DNA of 64,000 nucleotides from Catenovulum sp. 2E275 (GTDB taxonomy: Bacteria > Pseudomonadota > Gammaproteobacteria > Enterobacterales > Alteromonadaceae): positions 1 through 64,000 of the forward strand of contig NZ_JAOPFU010000016.1 of the NCBI RefSeq assembly GCF_025515275.1, in the 5' to 3' direction. Below the pieces are notes generated by a model. It made no database searches. It saw nothing but the letters and a program-made list of their open reading frames with translations, and was not told the DNA's origin. The position numbers and the translations under genes are program-made. This document shows positions 1 to 7,799 of this stretch, in pieces (position 1 is the stretch's first letter; each line of letters begins with the position of its first letter).

Positions 1-1
1 T

Positions 2-100
2 GTTCTCAGAGAAAATCCCTCACTAGAAAAAGAACTTAAACTAAAAACCAATAAATTTAAGGCTTTAGCTAACTTCTTATCCAGAGTTGAGGTTAGTTAA
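2..100 (+). CDS. possible 3' end of an unidentified gene (partial)
   Basis: An open frame enters from the left edge and runs 32 codons to a TAA at 98-100. The peptide is charged and helix-like, starting LRENPSLEKELKLKT and ending LSRVEVS, as a real C-terminus might. I do not recognise the family. The last codons overlap a sequence (TTATCCAGAGTTGAGGT) that recurs in non-coding DNA elsewhere in the window, so either the gene end runs into a repeat or the frame is open by chance. The upstream sequence would decide. Confidence 0.3.
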   Translation, partial: VLRENPSLEKELKLKTNKFKALANFLSRVEVS

Positions 101-123
101 TTTTTCAGGTTAGGTGTTTGAAC

Positions 124-435
124 CTAACCATCCAGCGCATCTATCCCTAAATAAATAATTGGCATAATGGCTAATATCAGCAAAACGAAATGTTGCGGAC
201 TGTCGGCAAAGTTCAGGCTTAATTGGGTTAGCCAGCTAAAATCCGGCAGTTGGGTGAAATTAACAAAAGCCAAGATAATCGCACTACATATAAATGCCAA
301 TAATAACAAACGGCTTTTCAGTTTTTGATAAGCCGTTTGCCGGGCTATAATCTGTTTGATTACCTGCTGTTGAAAATCGTCTGCTGCAATGGCTTTCATT
401 GGTTGACTTAACAGTGTTTCAATATCCTGAGTCAT
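124..435 (-). CDS. small two-TM protein downstream of ECF sigma factor
   Basis: This 103-residue protein has a charged cytoplasmic N-terminus of about 40 residues and two hydrophobic segments (about 41-60 and 83-99). Its ATG overlaps the sigma factor stop codon (ATGA), so the two are translationally coupled. By position it could be a minimal anti-sigma factor or membrane partner of the sigma factor: short cytoplasmic domain then TM is the usual layout. No zinc-binding H-x3-C-x2-C motif of ZAS anti-sigma factors is present. Function is inferred from context only. Confidence 0.75.
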   Translation of the reverse strand: MTQDIETLLSQPMKAIAADDFQQQVIKQIIARQTAYQKLKSRLLLLAFICSAIILAFVNFTQLPDFSWLTQLSLNFADSPQHFVLLILAIMPIIYLGIDALDG

Positions 436-956
436 AAGTTTATTGCCTGTGTCGAGTTGATATATTCGGTTAGTTTTATTTTGCCACGGTTAATTTTAGA
501 TTTTATGGTGCCGAGCGGCAGCTGCATAATGTTGGCTACTTCCTCTTGAGTATAACCAAACGTAAGATGCAATGTCAGAGCTGAGCGTTCATCATGGCTG
601 ACTTGCATAAGCGCTTTTTCCAGCATGATTTGCGGTTCAATATTATCCTTTGAATGAATTATGATTTCACCTTCACTGAGCTCATATTTATCTTTTTTCA
701 GATAAGCTAAAAAATGACGGTAACAAATCATCAATAACCAACCGGCAAAGCTGCCAGTGTGCTGGTACTGATGCAATTTATTAAATGCAGTTACAAAGGT
801 TTCTTGTGCTATATCATCAGCCAGCGCTGCATTTTGCTGAGCTAAACGGCGAGCATAATTACGCACTTGCTGCTGGTGAATATGAACTAAATGCGCAAAA
901 GCCTGATGATCATTATTCACCAGCACTTTTGCGATTAATTGGGCTTCTATATCCAA
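432..956 (-). CDS. ECF-type RNA polymerase sigma factor
   Basis: A 174-residue sigma-70 family protein of the ECF group. Region 2 is visible at about residues 20-90 (ADDIAQETFVTAFNKL, then a GSFAGWLLMICYRHF stretch), and region 4 helix-turn-helix at about 125-165 (GYTQEEVANIMQLPLGTIKSK). The start is TTG at 956-954, with AAGG about eight bases upstream and no ATG nearby. It lies 9 bp after the DUF6249 gene and overlaps the next gene by 4 bp, forming a three-gene operon. It is not RpoE: the rseA/rseB genes are absent and the downstream protein differs. Target genes cannot be read from the sequence. Confidence 0.92.
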   Translation of the reverse strand: MDIEAQLIAKVLVNNDHQAFAHLVHIHQQQVRNYARRLAQQNAALADDIAQETFVTAFNKLHQYQHTGSFAGWLLMICYRHFLAYLKKDKYELSEGEIIIHSKDNIEPQIMLEKALMQVSHDERSALTLHLTFGYTQEEVANIMQLPLGTIKSKINRGKIKLTEYINSTQAINL

Positions 957-965
957 AATGCTACC

Positions 966-1322
966 TTACTGGTCATCAAATTTTGGGCGAAGTTTCCAGA
1001 TCACGATATAACCCAAACCAATAATCACAGGAATTAACCCAATTCCGACTAATTCAAAGTCCTGCTCACTAATATCAAACAGTGAAAACACCGCAAGTGC
1101 TAAACCAATTGAAATTAAGGTAATGCCTTTTTTAAGATCGTTAAATGGTTTATCTCTAAGCAATTGTTTAACTAAATCCGGTGATAAATCCTGCCCTTTT
1201 TCAATTGATAACTGCAAAGTTTGCTGAATTTGGGATTTGTTTTTGTAGTTAATAAATAAAGCTGCCACCACAATAACAGCCAATGTCACAAAAAATGCGA
1301 CGGGTACAATGATTGCTTCCAT
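966..1322 (-). CDS. DUF6249-like membrane protein
   Basis: This 118-residue protein has an N-terminal TM helix (about 4-24), a polar central segment with KGQDLSPDLVKQLL, and two closely spaced TM helices (about 66-82 and 90-110). This resembles the DUF6249 proteins that commonly sit beside ECF sigma factors in Alteromonadales. It is first in the sigma operon, with a strong GGAG-type ribosome site just upstream of its ATG. The role is unknown. Co-transcription suggests a part in envelope sensing, which is inference. Confidence 0.8.
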   Translation of the reverse strand: MEAIIVPVAFFVTLAVIVVAALFINYKNKSQIQQTLQLSIEKGQDLSPDLVKQLLRDKPFNDLKKGITLISIGLALAVFSLFDISEQDFELVGIGLIPVIIGLGYIVIWKLRPKFDDQ

Positions 1323-1614
1323 AAGTTTCTCCTGATTTGTTTACCTTTAGTTTGTTGTTTCAGTTATATAGAGAATATAGTTTTAAATTTAGATGCATTT
1401 TTTGTAAAAATTTTTTACGGGGGCAGGTTTTAAATCTTCACTATAAGCTGAAAAGTTTGAATGAGTTCACACAAAATTGACTTTTTTGTAATTAAAATGT
1501 TTAAATTTATAGTTATTTTAATATAGTATTATTGTATTAAGTTAATTCTTAACTTAGATATTGCTTAATAAAACGCCATATTAAAACAACAATGAGCACT
1601 ACAAAGGTCGATTA

Positions 1615-3462
1615 ATGAAATATACAAATATAGCAGCCAGCTTAGCTTTGGTCTTGGGGAGCGCAGCAGCATTTAATGCATCCGCTGTGTTAAACGGAAC
1701 ATACGTTTTAAAAAATAATCACAGCGGAAAAGTGATGGATGTGTATGGCTTTTCAACGGACGATGGTGCCAATATTATTCAATACACTCAAACCAATACC
1801 AATAATCAACTATGGGATATTAGTAATGTAAACGGCAAATATTCGATTATTTCTGTTCACAGTAAAAAAGCCCTTGAAGTTTATAATTTTGATACCGCAG
1901 ATGGTGCAAATATTGTGCAGTGGACCTATTGGGGTGGTCCGGCACAATTATGGAATTTAGATGCGTTGTCTAACGGAAATTATGGATTGGTTAACGACTA
2001 TACTGGCAAAGCGGCAGAAGTTTATGATTTTTCAACAGCAAATGAAGCTAATATTGCACAGTGGACTTATTGGCAAGGCGCGTCGCAGCAATGGTCTTTA
2101 GAGCATGCAACTTATCCAGATCCCTCTGTTGCCAATACCCAATTTGGTGATATTTCGGTACATGATCCGTCCATTTATCAAACCGAAGTAAATGGTCAAA
2201 AAACGTATTATATTTTTGGCTCGTTTGCGGCCAGCGCTAAATCAACCGACTTAATGAATTGGACCTCAGTTTCGGACGGGGTTGATAATAATAATCCGTT
2301 ATTTGGCTACAACATCACCAACGAATTAGCAGAAGGTTTTGCATGGACTGGTGATAATACGGCTTTGTGGGCTGCTGATGTTGTTCAGTTAAATAATGGT
2401 CAGTTTGCTTATTATTATAATCAAAGTTTAATGACAGAGCCGCGCGGTTATACCGGTGTTGCTACCAGCAGTAATATAGAAGGCGCATACGCAAATCAAG
2501 GTTTAATTTTAAAATCTGGTATGTGGGGGCAAGAAAGCGAAAATGCCGGCGAAATATATGATCCAACGATTCATCCAAACGCAGTTGACCCACATGCGTT
2601 TTACGATAATAACGGTAAATTATGGCTAGTTTATGGCTCATATTCGGGCGGTATTTTTATCCTAGAATTAAATCCATCAACTGGTAAACCTTATGCTGGA
2701 CAAGGTTATGGTACGCATTTGTTAGGTGGTGATCACAGCCATATCGAGGCTGCATTTATTCAGTACAGCCCAGAAACAGGTTATTACTATTTATTTAGCT
2801 CGTTTGGTGGCTTAGCGTCTGACGGTGGCTACAACGTACGTGTTGCACGTTCAACTTCACCAAATGGTCCATACTATGATGCGCAAGGCAATAACATGGC
2901 GAATGTTCGTGGTGATCGCAACTCAATTGCACCTTATGGTGTTAAATTGATGGGTGGGTTTGAATTTGCTGGTGAATACGGCTATATGGCACCGGGTCAC
3001 CAATCAACCATTTATAATTCAGATACAGGTCAATACTTTTTGGTATTTCACACCCGTTTTCCAAACAGTGGCGAGTTCCATCAGGTTAGAGTGCATGAAA
3101 TGTTTATGAATGCAGACGGCTGGCCTGTGGTTGCCCCCCAAAGATATGCCGAGCTAAATGGCGAAAATAAAGTTGATTTTTACGATATGTTGGGTAGTTA
3201 TAAGTTTATTAATCATCAAAAAGATATTAATACGACTGCTAAACAATCCGTCAATATTCAGCTTAATTCTGATGGTACAGTCACGGGCAGTGTAACAGGC
3301 ACTTGGTGGTTGCAAAGTGATAATAAATTCCAGATAACGCTGAATAATTTAGGTACATTTAATGGTGTTGCCAGCTGGCAGTGGAATAGTGCAACCAATC
3401 AATTAGTAACAACTTTTACTGCAACTTCTACAAATGGTGTTTCAGTATGGGGGACTAAATAG
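1615..3462 (+). CDS. secreted ricin module-GH43 endo-arabinanase
   Basis: A 615-residue exported enzyme, probably endo-1,5-alpha-L-arabinanase acting on the arabinan side chains of pectin. Residues 1-24 are a signal peptide ending NASA. Residues about 25-165 form a ricin-type beta-trefoil with three repeats of the DGANI-Q-W kind. The GH43 five-blade propeller follows (about 178-510): catalytic base D184 in VHDPSIY, modulator D325 in VDPHAFY, acid E378 in SHIEAAF, and conserved H462. A beta-rich C-terminal domain (about 520-615) matches that of AbnB-like extracellular arabinanases. Substrate assignment comes from the family. The module order (lectin before catalytic domain) repeats in the GH5 gene at 7800. 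Confidence 0.93.
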   Translation: MKYTNIAASLALVLGSAAAFNASAVLNGTYVLKNNHSGKVMDVYGFSTDDGANIIQYTQTNTNNQLWDISNVNGKYSIISVHSKKALEVYNFDTADGANIVQWTYWGGPAQLWNLDALSNGNYGLVNDYTGKAAEVYDFSTANEANIAQWTYWQGASQQWSLEHATYPDPSVANTQFGDISVHDPSIYQTEVNGQKTYYIFGSFAASAKSTDLMNWTSVSDGVDNNNPLFGYNITNELAEGFAWTGDNTALWAADVVQLNNGQFAYYYNQSLMTEPRGYTGVATSSNIEGAYANQGLILKSGMWGQESENAGEIYDPTIHPNAVDPHAFYDNNGKLWLVYGSYSGGIFILELNPSTGKPYAGQGYGTHLLGGDHSHIEAAFIQYSPETGYYYLFSSFGGLASDGGYNVRVARSTSPNGPYYDAQGNNMANVRGDRNSIAPYGVKLMGGFEFAGEYGYMAPGHQSTIYNSDTGQYFLVFHTRFPNSGEFHQVRVHEMFMNADGWPVVAPQRYAELNGENKVDFYDMLGSYKFINHQKDINTTAKQSVNIQLNSDGTVTGSVTGTWWLQSDNKFQITLNNLGTFNGVASWQWNSATNQLVTTFTATSTNGVSVWGTK

Positions 3463-3464
3463 AC

Positions 3465-3480
3465 TAATCCGAACGTTCGT
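3465..3480. repeat. 16-bp sequence with CGAACGTTCG palindrome, copy 1
   Basis: TAATCCGAACGTTCGT lies just after the GH43 stop and recurs exactly at 5764-5779, just after the next gene. Here it sits in a weak larger hairpin (GACTAAT at 3462-3468, ATTAGTC at 3496-3502). Confidence 0.75.
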
Positions 3481-3531
3481 ATTTGGCTTTTAGGAATTAG
3501 TCGCACTCATTTTTGCGCCACTTTGTTAATA

Positions 3532-3565
3532 ATTTGTTGTTCTCGCTTAGGCGGGAGCAACAAAT
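3532..3565 (+). other. strong intercistronic hairpin
   Basis: Two 15-base arms (3532-3546 and 3551-3565) pair fully if two G-U pairs are allowed, around a TTAG loop. No U-run follows on the plus strand, so it looks more like an intercistronic stem-loop between the GH43 and GH5 genes than a terminator. It may set relative transcript stability. Confidence 0.6.
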
Positions 3566-3592
3566 AATAAAGCAACTAACTAAGAGGACAAA

Positions 3593-5725
3593 ATGAAGAT
3601 GATCCTGCCAACTTTAATTAAGCGGCTTAAACAGCCGCTTAAATTATGTTTTAACGCGTTAATTATTTTAGGGCTGAGTTTAGGGGTATTTAATCCGGCA
3701 TTGAGCGCCGGATTTGTCAGTACCAATGGCACTAAAATACTGGATGAAAATGGCGACGAGCTATTTTTAAGTGGCATTAATCTGGGTAACTGGCTAGTTT
3801 GGGAAGGTTATTTAATGATGGGCGATTTTAATTATCGTACTCATACCCAGTTTTTTAATCAACTAGCTCAGGCATTTGGGAGTACAGACAAAGCGGCTGA
3901 GTTTGAATACCAGTGGCGGCTTAATTATGTTGACGCTCAGGCTATTGCCGATTTAAAGGCGCTGGGGTTTAACTCAGTTAGAGTGCCTTTTAACTATAAT
4001 TTATTCTGGTGGAACGGACAGTTACGCGATAACGGCTTTGAATATTTTGATCGTGTGATTGAGTGGTGCCGGGCTAACAATATGTATGTTTTGCTCGATA
4101 TGCATGGCGCACCGGGTTATCAAAATCCGGGAGATCATTCTGATAATGTTAATTCAAATGCAAGCCAGCCACGAGATACAGTGACATTTTGGGATGGTAA
4201 TAATGTGCAAATTGCCGCTCAAATTTGGCGGCATATTGCTAATCGCTACAAAAACGAGCCAGTTGTTTGGGGTTATGAGTTAATTAACGAGCCGGTTTTA
4301 CAAGATGGCCGTGAATACGAGTTATTGCCTTCTTATATCACAATGAAAAACGCGATTCGTGAAGTAGATAATAACCATATTATTGTGGTTGAAGGCAGTT
4401 GGTGGGGCTCGGATTTATCTAAAATTGACTGGTCCAACCCAACCACTCAAGCGCAAACTGGCATTAGCTCAAAGTGGGACGATAAACTGGTTTATCAAAT
4501 CCATCATTATGGGCCAGTTGCCGATACTATGGGGCGGGAAAATATCACTAATCATTTAAATATTCCGCTAATTATTGGGGAATATGGTGAAACTGATCCG
4601 GCTAATTTATTGGCGATTACTAACTGGGCAAAAGCAAATTTAGCTGGTTATTACCCTTGGTCATTTAAAAAAATGTCGCATGACAGAACTTTATGGACCA
4701 TTCCAACCAACGCTGCATACGAGCAAGTTAAAACTTTTATTAATCAAGGTGGTACACCACCAGTACATTTATACGATGCAATGATTAATTTTGCCCAAAC
4801 CAATATTAAAAATGGTCATTCAAGTCATACTTGGCATCAAGATTTTTACGATGGGGTTAAACCGGATGCAACGACTGAAAACTGCTCAAATTCAGGGAGT
4901 GTGCAAGTATTGCCGGGAAAGCTCGAAGCAGAAAACTTTTGCGCTAATCATGGTGTTGAAATAGAAAATACATCCGACATGGGAGGCGGTCAAAACATTG
5001 GTTATATCGACTCTGGCGATTGGATTGAATATAAAATAAATGTTAGCGCTGCGGGTAACTATACCATTAATAGCCGATTCGCTTCGGCTGATTCTCAAAG
5101 CCAGTTTGAATTGTTAATCGATGGGGTTCACACGGCGAGTATCAATACACAGGCAACAGGGGGTTGGCAGAGCTTTCAAACCCACAGTTATTCAGGGTAT
5201 TTAAATGCCGGAGAGCATCGCTTGCGGATTAATTTTTTAGCTGGCGCAGTTAATATTAACTGGTTTGAGTTTGTATTAAATAGTTCAAGTTCTGGTCCAA
5301 ATGCATTGCAATCCGGTTATTATTTTATAACTAACGATGCAAGTGGCAAAGCTTTGGATGTGACCGGTGTGTCAACGGCTGATGGTGCTAACATCCAACT
5401 CTGGGATTATACTTATGGAGCAAACCAGCAATGGCAGGCGGTACAAATTAGTGGTAATCAATTTGAACTGATTAATCTAAACAGTAGTGCATGTTTAGAT
5501 CAGGATAATAGTAGTCAAAACGTTCAGCAATGGACTTGTTTTGGTAGTAATAATCAACGCTGGCAAGTTGAACCACAAGCAGATGGCAGTTATTTAATTA
5601 GAAATTTCGCAAGTAATTTATTACTGGAAGCTGAAAATAGCGCAACCAGTAATGGAACCAATGTTAAAACCTCAATCACCAATAATACCAATTATCAGAA
5701 ATGGTGGTTTAACCAAATCCAGTAA
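3593..5725 (+). CDS. secreted GH5 glycosidase with CBM6 and ricin modules
   Basis: A 710-residue exported enzyme. Signal peptide about 1-39 (ending ALSA). The GH5 TIM barrel spans about 45-385: GINLGNWLVWEGY near the N-terminus, acid/base E233 in YELINEP, HHY at 304-306, nucleophile E330 in IIGEYGE. A CBM6-type beta-sandwich follows at about 438-565 (LEAENFC, YIDSGDWIEY, NINWFEF), then a ricin-type beta-trefoil at about 570-710. The substrate is likely a beta-1,4- or beta-1,3-linked glycan, since GH5 covers glucans, mannans and others. AGAGGA precedes the ATG. It follows the arabinanase gene by 130 bp in the same direction. Confidence 0.9.
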   Translation: MKMILPTLIKRLKQPLKLCFNALIILGLSLGVFNPALSAGFVSTNGTKILDENGDELFLSGINLGNWLVWEGYLMMGDFNYRTHTQFFNQLAQAFGSTDKAAEFEYQWRLNYVDAQAIADLKALGFNSVRVPFNYNLFWWNGQLRDNGFEYFDRVIEWCRANNMYVLLDMHGAPGYQNPGDHSDNVNSNASQPRDTVTFWDGNNVQIAAQIWRHIANRYKNEPVVWGYELINEPVLQDGREYELLPSYITMKNAIREVDNNHIIVVEGSWWGSDLSKIDWSNPTTQAQTGISSKWDDKLVYQIHHYGPVADTMGRENITNHLNIPLIIGEYGETDPANLLAITNWAKANLAGYYPWSFKKMSHDRTLWTIPTNAAYEQVKTFINQGGTPPVHLYDAMINFAQTNIKNGHSSHTWHQDFYDGVKPDATTENCSNSGSVQVLPGKLEAENFCANHGVEIENTSDMGGGQNIGYIDSGDWIEYKINVSAAGNYTINSRFASADSQSQFELLIDGVHTASINTQATGGWQSFQTHSYSGYLNAGEHRLRINFLAGAVNINWFEFVLNSSSSGPNALQSGYYFITNDASGKALDVTGVSTADGANIQLWDYTYGANQQWQAVQISGNQFELINLNSSACLDQDNSSQNVQQWTCFGSNNQRWQVEPQADGSYLIRNFASNLLLEAENSATSNGTNVKTSITNNTNYQKWWFNQIQ

Positions 5726-5751
5726 GATTTAGATAAAACGGTTTCTATTTC

Positions 5752-5779
5752 AACGTTCGGATTTAATCCGAACGTTCGT
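5752..5779 (+). terminator. perfect inverted repeat after GH5 gene
   Basis: Arms AACGTTCGGATT (5752-5763) and AATCCGAACGTT (5765-5776) are perfectly complementary around one base. The right part holds the second copy of the 16-bp sequence found at 3465-3480. The U-run downstream is poor, so it may be a terminator or a repeat-derived hairpin. Confidence 0.5.
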
Positions 5780-5847
5780 TTAGGGTCGCTCAGACGCTTA
5801 ATTGAAGATAAAAGTTAACATTCTGTTTAATTTTAGCTGACTTTAAA

Positions 5848-6582
5848 GTGGTTGATGTGGTTTTAGCTCAAACAGATTCAATAATAAACTTTAGCTTGCA
5901 TCCGGCAATTAAGTGGCATGTATTGCAAATTGGTGTAGAAAAAACACCGGTTATTTTAGTCGATAACTTTTTGGCTGACATTAATATGCTGCGCCAGTTC
6001 GCATTGACTGCTGATTTTCAGCAGGAAAAAATCACTTATTATCCCGGTGTACGTGCTCCTTTGGTCAATGCTTATATCGATTTTGTTTTAAATCAGCTTG
6101 CGCCGGTTATCAGTAAAATATATCAGCTTAAACCCATTAACATGCTGGCTGCTGATCAAGGCTTTTATTCTTTGGTAAATAAAAAAGCAAAAAATTTAAA
6201 TAAACACCAGTGTATTCCGCATTTTGATTCGTTAAATAAAAGACAGTTTGCGATTATGCATTATTTAAACTCGGGTGAATTTGGTGGTACTGGTTTTTAC
6301 CGTCATTTGCCAACCGGATTTGAACATATTGAGCAAGATAATTTAGCGCTATATCAAATGGCGCGTACTCAATTTGAATACGAGCATGGTCAACCAGATA
6401 AAACTTATATTAATCAAAGCACTGATGAATTTAAGTTATTAGGCAAAATTGCGTATAAATTAAATCGGCTGGTGGTTTATCCCGGCACTTTATTGCACTC
6501 AGGGTTAATTCAGCAAGCTGATTTATCGAGTGACCCAAATAAAGGGCGGTTAACCGCCAATATTTTTGCAGAGGTTAAATAA
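5848..6582 (+). CDS. DUF6445 family protein (2OG-Fe(II) oxygenase-like)
   Basis: A 244-residue soluble protein resembling DUF6445, a family often found beside TonB receptors and carbohydrate enzymes in Alteromonadales and Caulobacterales. A probable metal triad is visible: H..D in CIPHFDS (about 127-132), and a distal H in TLLHSG (about 217) followed by R for 2-oxoglutarate in KGRLTANIF. This is the double-stranded beta-helix pattern of prolyl-hydroxylase-like enzymes. The start is GTG at 5848 with no clear ribosome site, and a second in-frame GTG at 5857 is possible. No signal peptide. Substrate unknown. Confidence 0.8.
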   Translation: MVDVVLAQTDSIINFSLHPAIKWHVLQIGVEKTPVILVDNFLADINMLRQFALTADFQQEKITYYPGVRAPLVNAYIDFVLNQLAPVISKIYQLKPINMLAADQGFYSLVNKKAKNLNKHQCIPHFDSLNKRQFAIMHYLNSGEFGGTGFYRHLPTGFEHIEQDNLALYQMARTQFEYEHGQPDKTYINQSTDEFKLLGKIAYKLNRLVVYPGTLLHSGLIQQADLSSDPNKGRLTANIFAEVK

Positions 6583-6591
6583 CTTGATCTG

Positions 6592-6680
6592 TGGAAAACT
6601 ATCCTCGTTTTGGAATTATTTAATCTAATCGTTGAGAAATTTACTTCAACATTTCTTATACGCACCTCAGGTTAAATAAT
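6592..6680. repeat. partial copy of inverted-repeat element family B
   Basis: About 90 bp matching the right half of the element at 48304-48525. Shared blocks are GAAAACTATCCTCGTT, TTTAATC-AAT-GTTGA-AAATTTACTTCAAC and CTTAT-CGCACCTCAGGTTA. It abuts the DUF6445 stop codon and lacks the left end. Confidence 0.7.
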
Positions 6681-6720
6681 AATCGAGTAACCGGCGATAT
6701 ATAAAAATAAAAGGTAAAAA

Positions 6721-7590
6721 ATGACTCAAATTAAACTATTAAAATCTGTTCATTTCAATTGGCTTATTCGTGTATTGGCCGTTCTAATCAGTTATTTATC
6801 GCTAAGTTTTGTTGCGAGCGCAGAACCATATCAGTTAAAAACTAATATTTCATATTATCCCCAATCACAAATTTCAACCGATTATCAGCAAAGCCAAAGT
6901 GTTTTGGATTTGTATTATCCAACAGATAAAAAATCATTTGCGACCATTGTTTGGTTTCACGGTGGCGGATTACGCGGTGGTCATAAAGAAATCCCACAAG
7001 CTCTTAAAAATCAGGGTTTTGCTGTAGCAGGTGTTGGCTACAGATTATTTCCAAAAGTGAAAAGTCCGGTTTATATACAAGATGCAGCTGCGGCAACCGC
7101 GTGGGTGTTTCAGCATATTGAAGCTTTTGGAGGTGATAAATCTAAAATTTTTATTGCCGGACATTCAGCTGGTGGCTATTTAACCAGCATGCTGGGTTTG
7201 GATAAACGCTGGTTAGCCAAATATCAGATTGATGCAAATGACATCGCTGGCCTGATACCTTTCAGCGGCCATGCGATTACCCATTTTACCGTGCGTGAAG
7301 AACGCGGCATTAAAGGTGAACAACCCATAGTTGATGATTTAGCCCCGCTTTTTCATGTAAGAGCTGATGCGCCGCCATTTATTTTAATCACCGGAGATCG
7401 CAACTTAGAAATGCTTGGACGTTATGAAGAAAATGCATTTTTATGGCGAATGATGAAAGTAAACGGACATCAAAATACACAATTATTTGAGCTTCAAGGC
7501 TATGATCATGGCGCAATGGCGCAGCCCGCTTTTCATATTTTGATAAATCAAATCAATCAGTTATTACAGGATAAAAGAGTGGCTGAATAA
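6721..7590 (+). CDS. secreted alpha/beta-hydrolase (carbohydrate esterase-like)
   Basis: A 289-residue exported hydrolase of the hormone-sensitive-lipase/BD-FAE type. Signal peptide about 1-34 (ending VASA). The oxyanion loop HGGG is at 80-83. The nucleophile elbow GHSAGG gives S149, with D226 (LITGDRN) and H263 (YDHGAM) completing the triad. Lying between two glycan-degrading GH5 genes, it may remove acetyl or feruloyl groups from plant or algal polysaccharide, but the ester substrate cannot be read from sequence. AAGG precedes the ATG at good spacing. Confidence 0.87.
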   Translation: MTQIKLLKSVHFNWLIRVLAVLISYLSLSFVASAEPYQLKTNISYYPQSQISTDYQQSQSVLDLYYPTDKKSFATIVWFHGGGLRGGHKEIPQALKNQGFAVAGVGYRLFPKVKSPVYIQDAAAATAWVFQHIEAFGGDKSKIFIAGHSAGGYLTSMLGLDKRWLAKYQIDANDIAGLIPFSGHAITHFTVREERGIKGEQPIVDDLAPLFHVRADAPPFILITGDRNLEMLGRYEENAFLWRMMKVNGHQNTQLFELQGYDHGAMAQPAFHILINQINQLLQDKRVAE

Positions 7591-7735
7591 TAATATGAGT
7601 TGCTCTTTCCACAAAAAAATAAATGTAAGTTTGACTATTATAATGTTTTATAAATGTTAAATAAATATTGCCAATTATGAAATCGTTATCATTTTTGTCT
7701 AATTATTTATGCTAGTCTTTGTTTTGGATTTTGTA

Positions 7736-7767
7736 CTTAAAGACAAGCTATATAGCTTATCTTTAAG
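7736..7767. promoter_or_regulatory. 32-bp near-perfect palindrome in the leader of ricin-GH5
   Basis: Arms CTTAAAGACAAGCTAT (7736-7751) and its complement (7752-7767) match at 15 of 16 positions with no loop. It ends 32 bp before the ATG. It could be an operator for a dimeric regulator or a leader stem-loop. Confidence 0.55.
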
Positions 7768-7799
7768 TATTTATTTTAACTTTTAAAACAAGGATTTTT

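Noticed and set aside
108-129. Hairpin GGTTAGG/CCTAACC as terminator of the sigma operon
   Set aside because: It overlaps the stop codon of the 103-residue gene and lacks a U-run on either strand.
432-956. Identification of the sigma factor as RpoE
   Set aside because: nadB, the usual rpoE neighbour, is at the other end of the window, and rseA/rseB are absent beside this gene.
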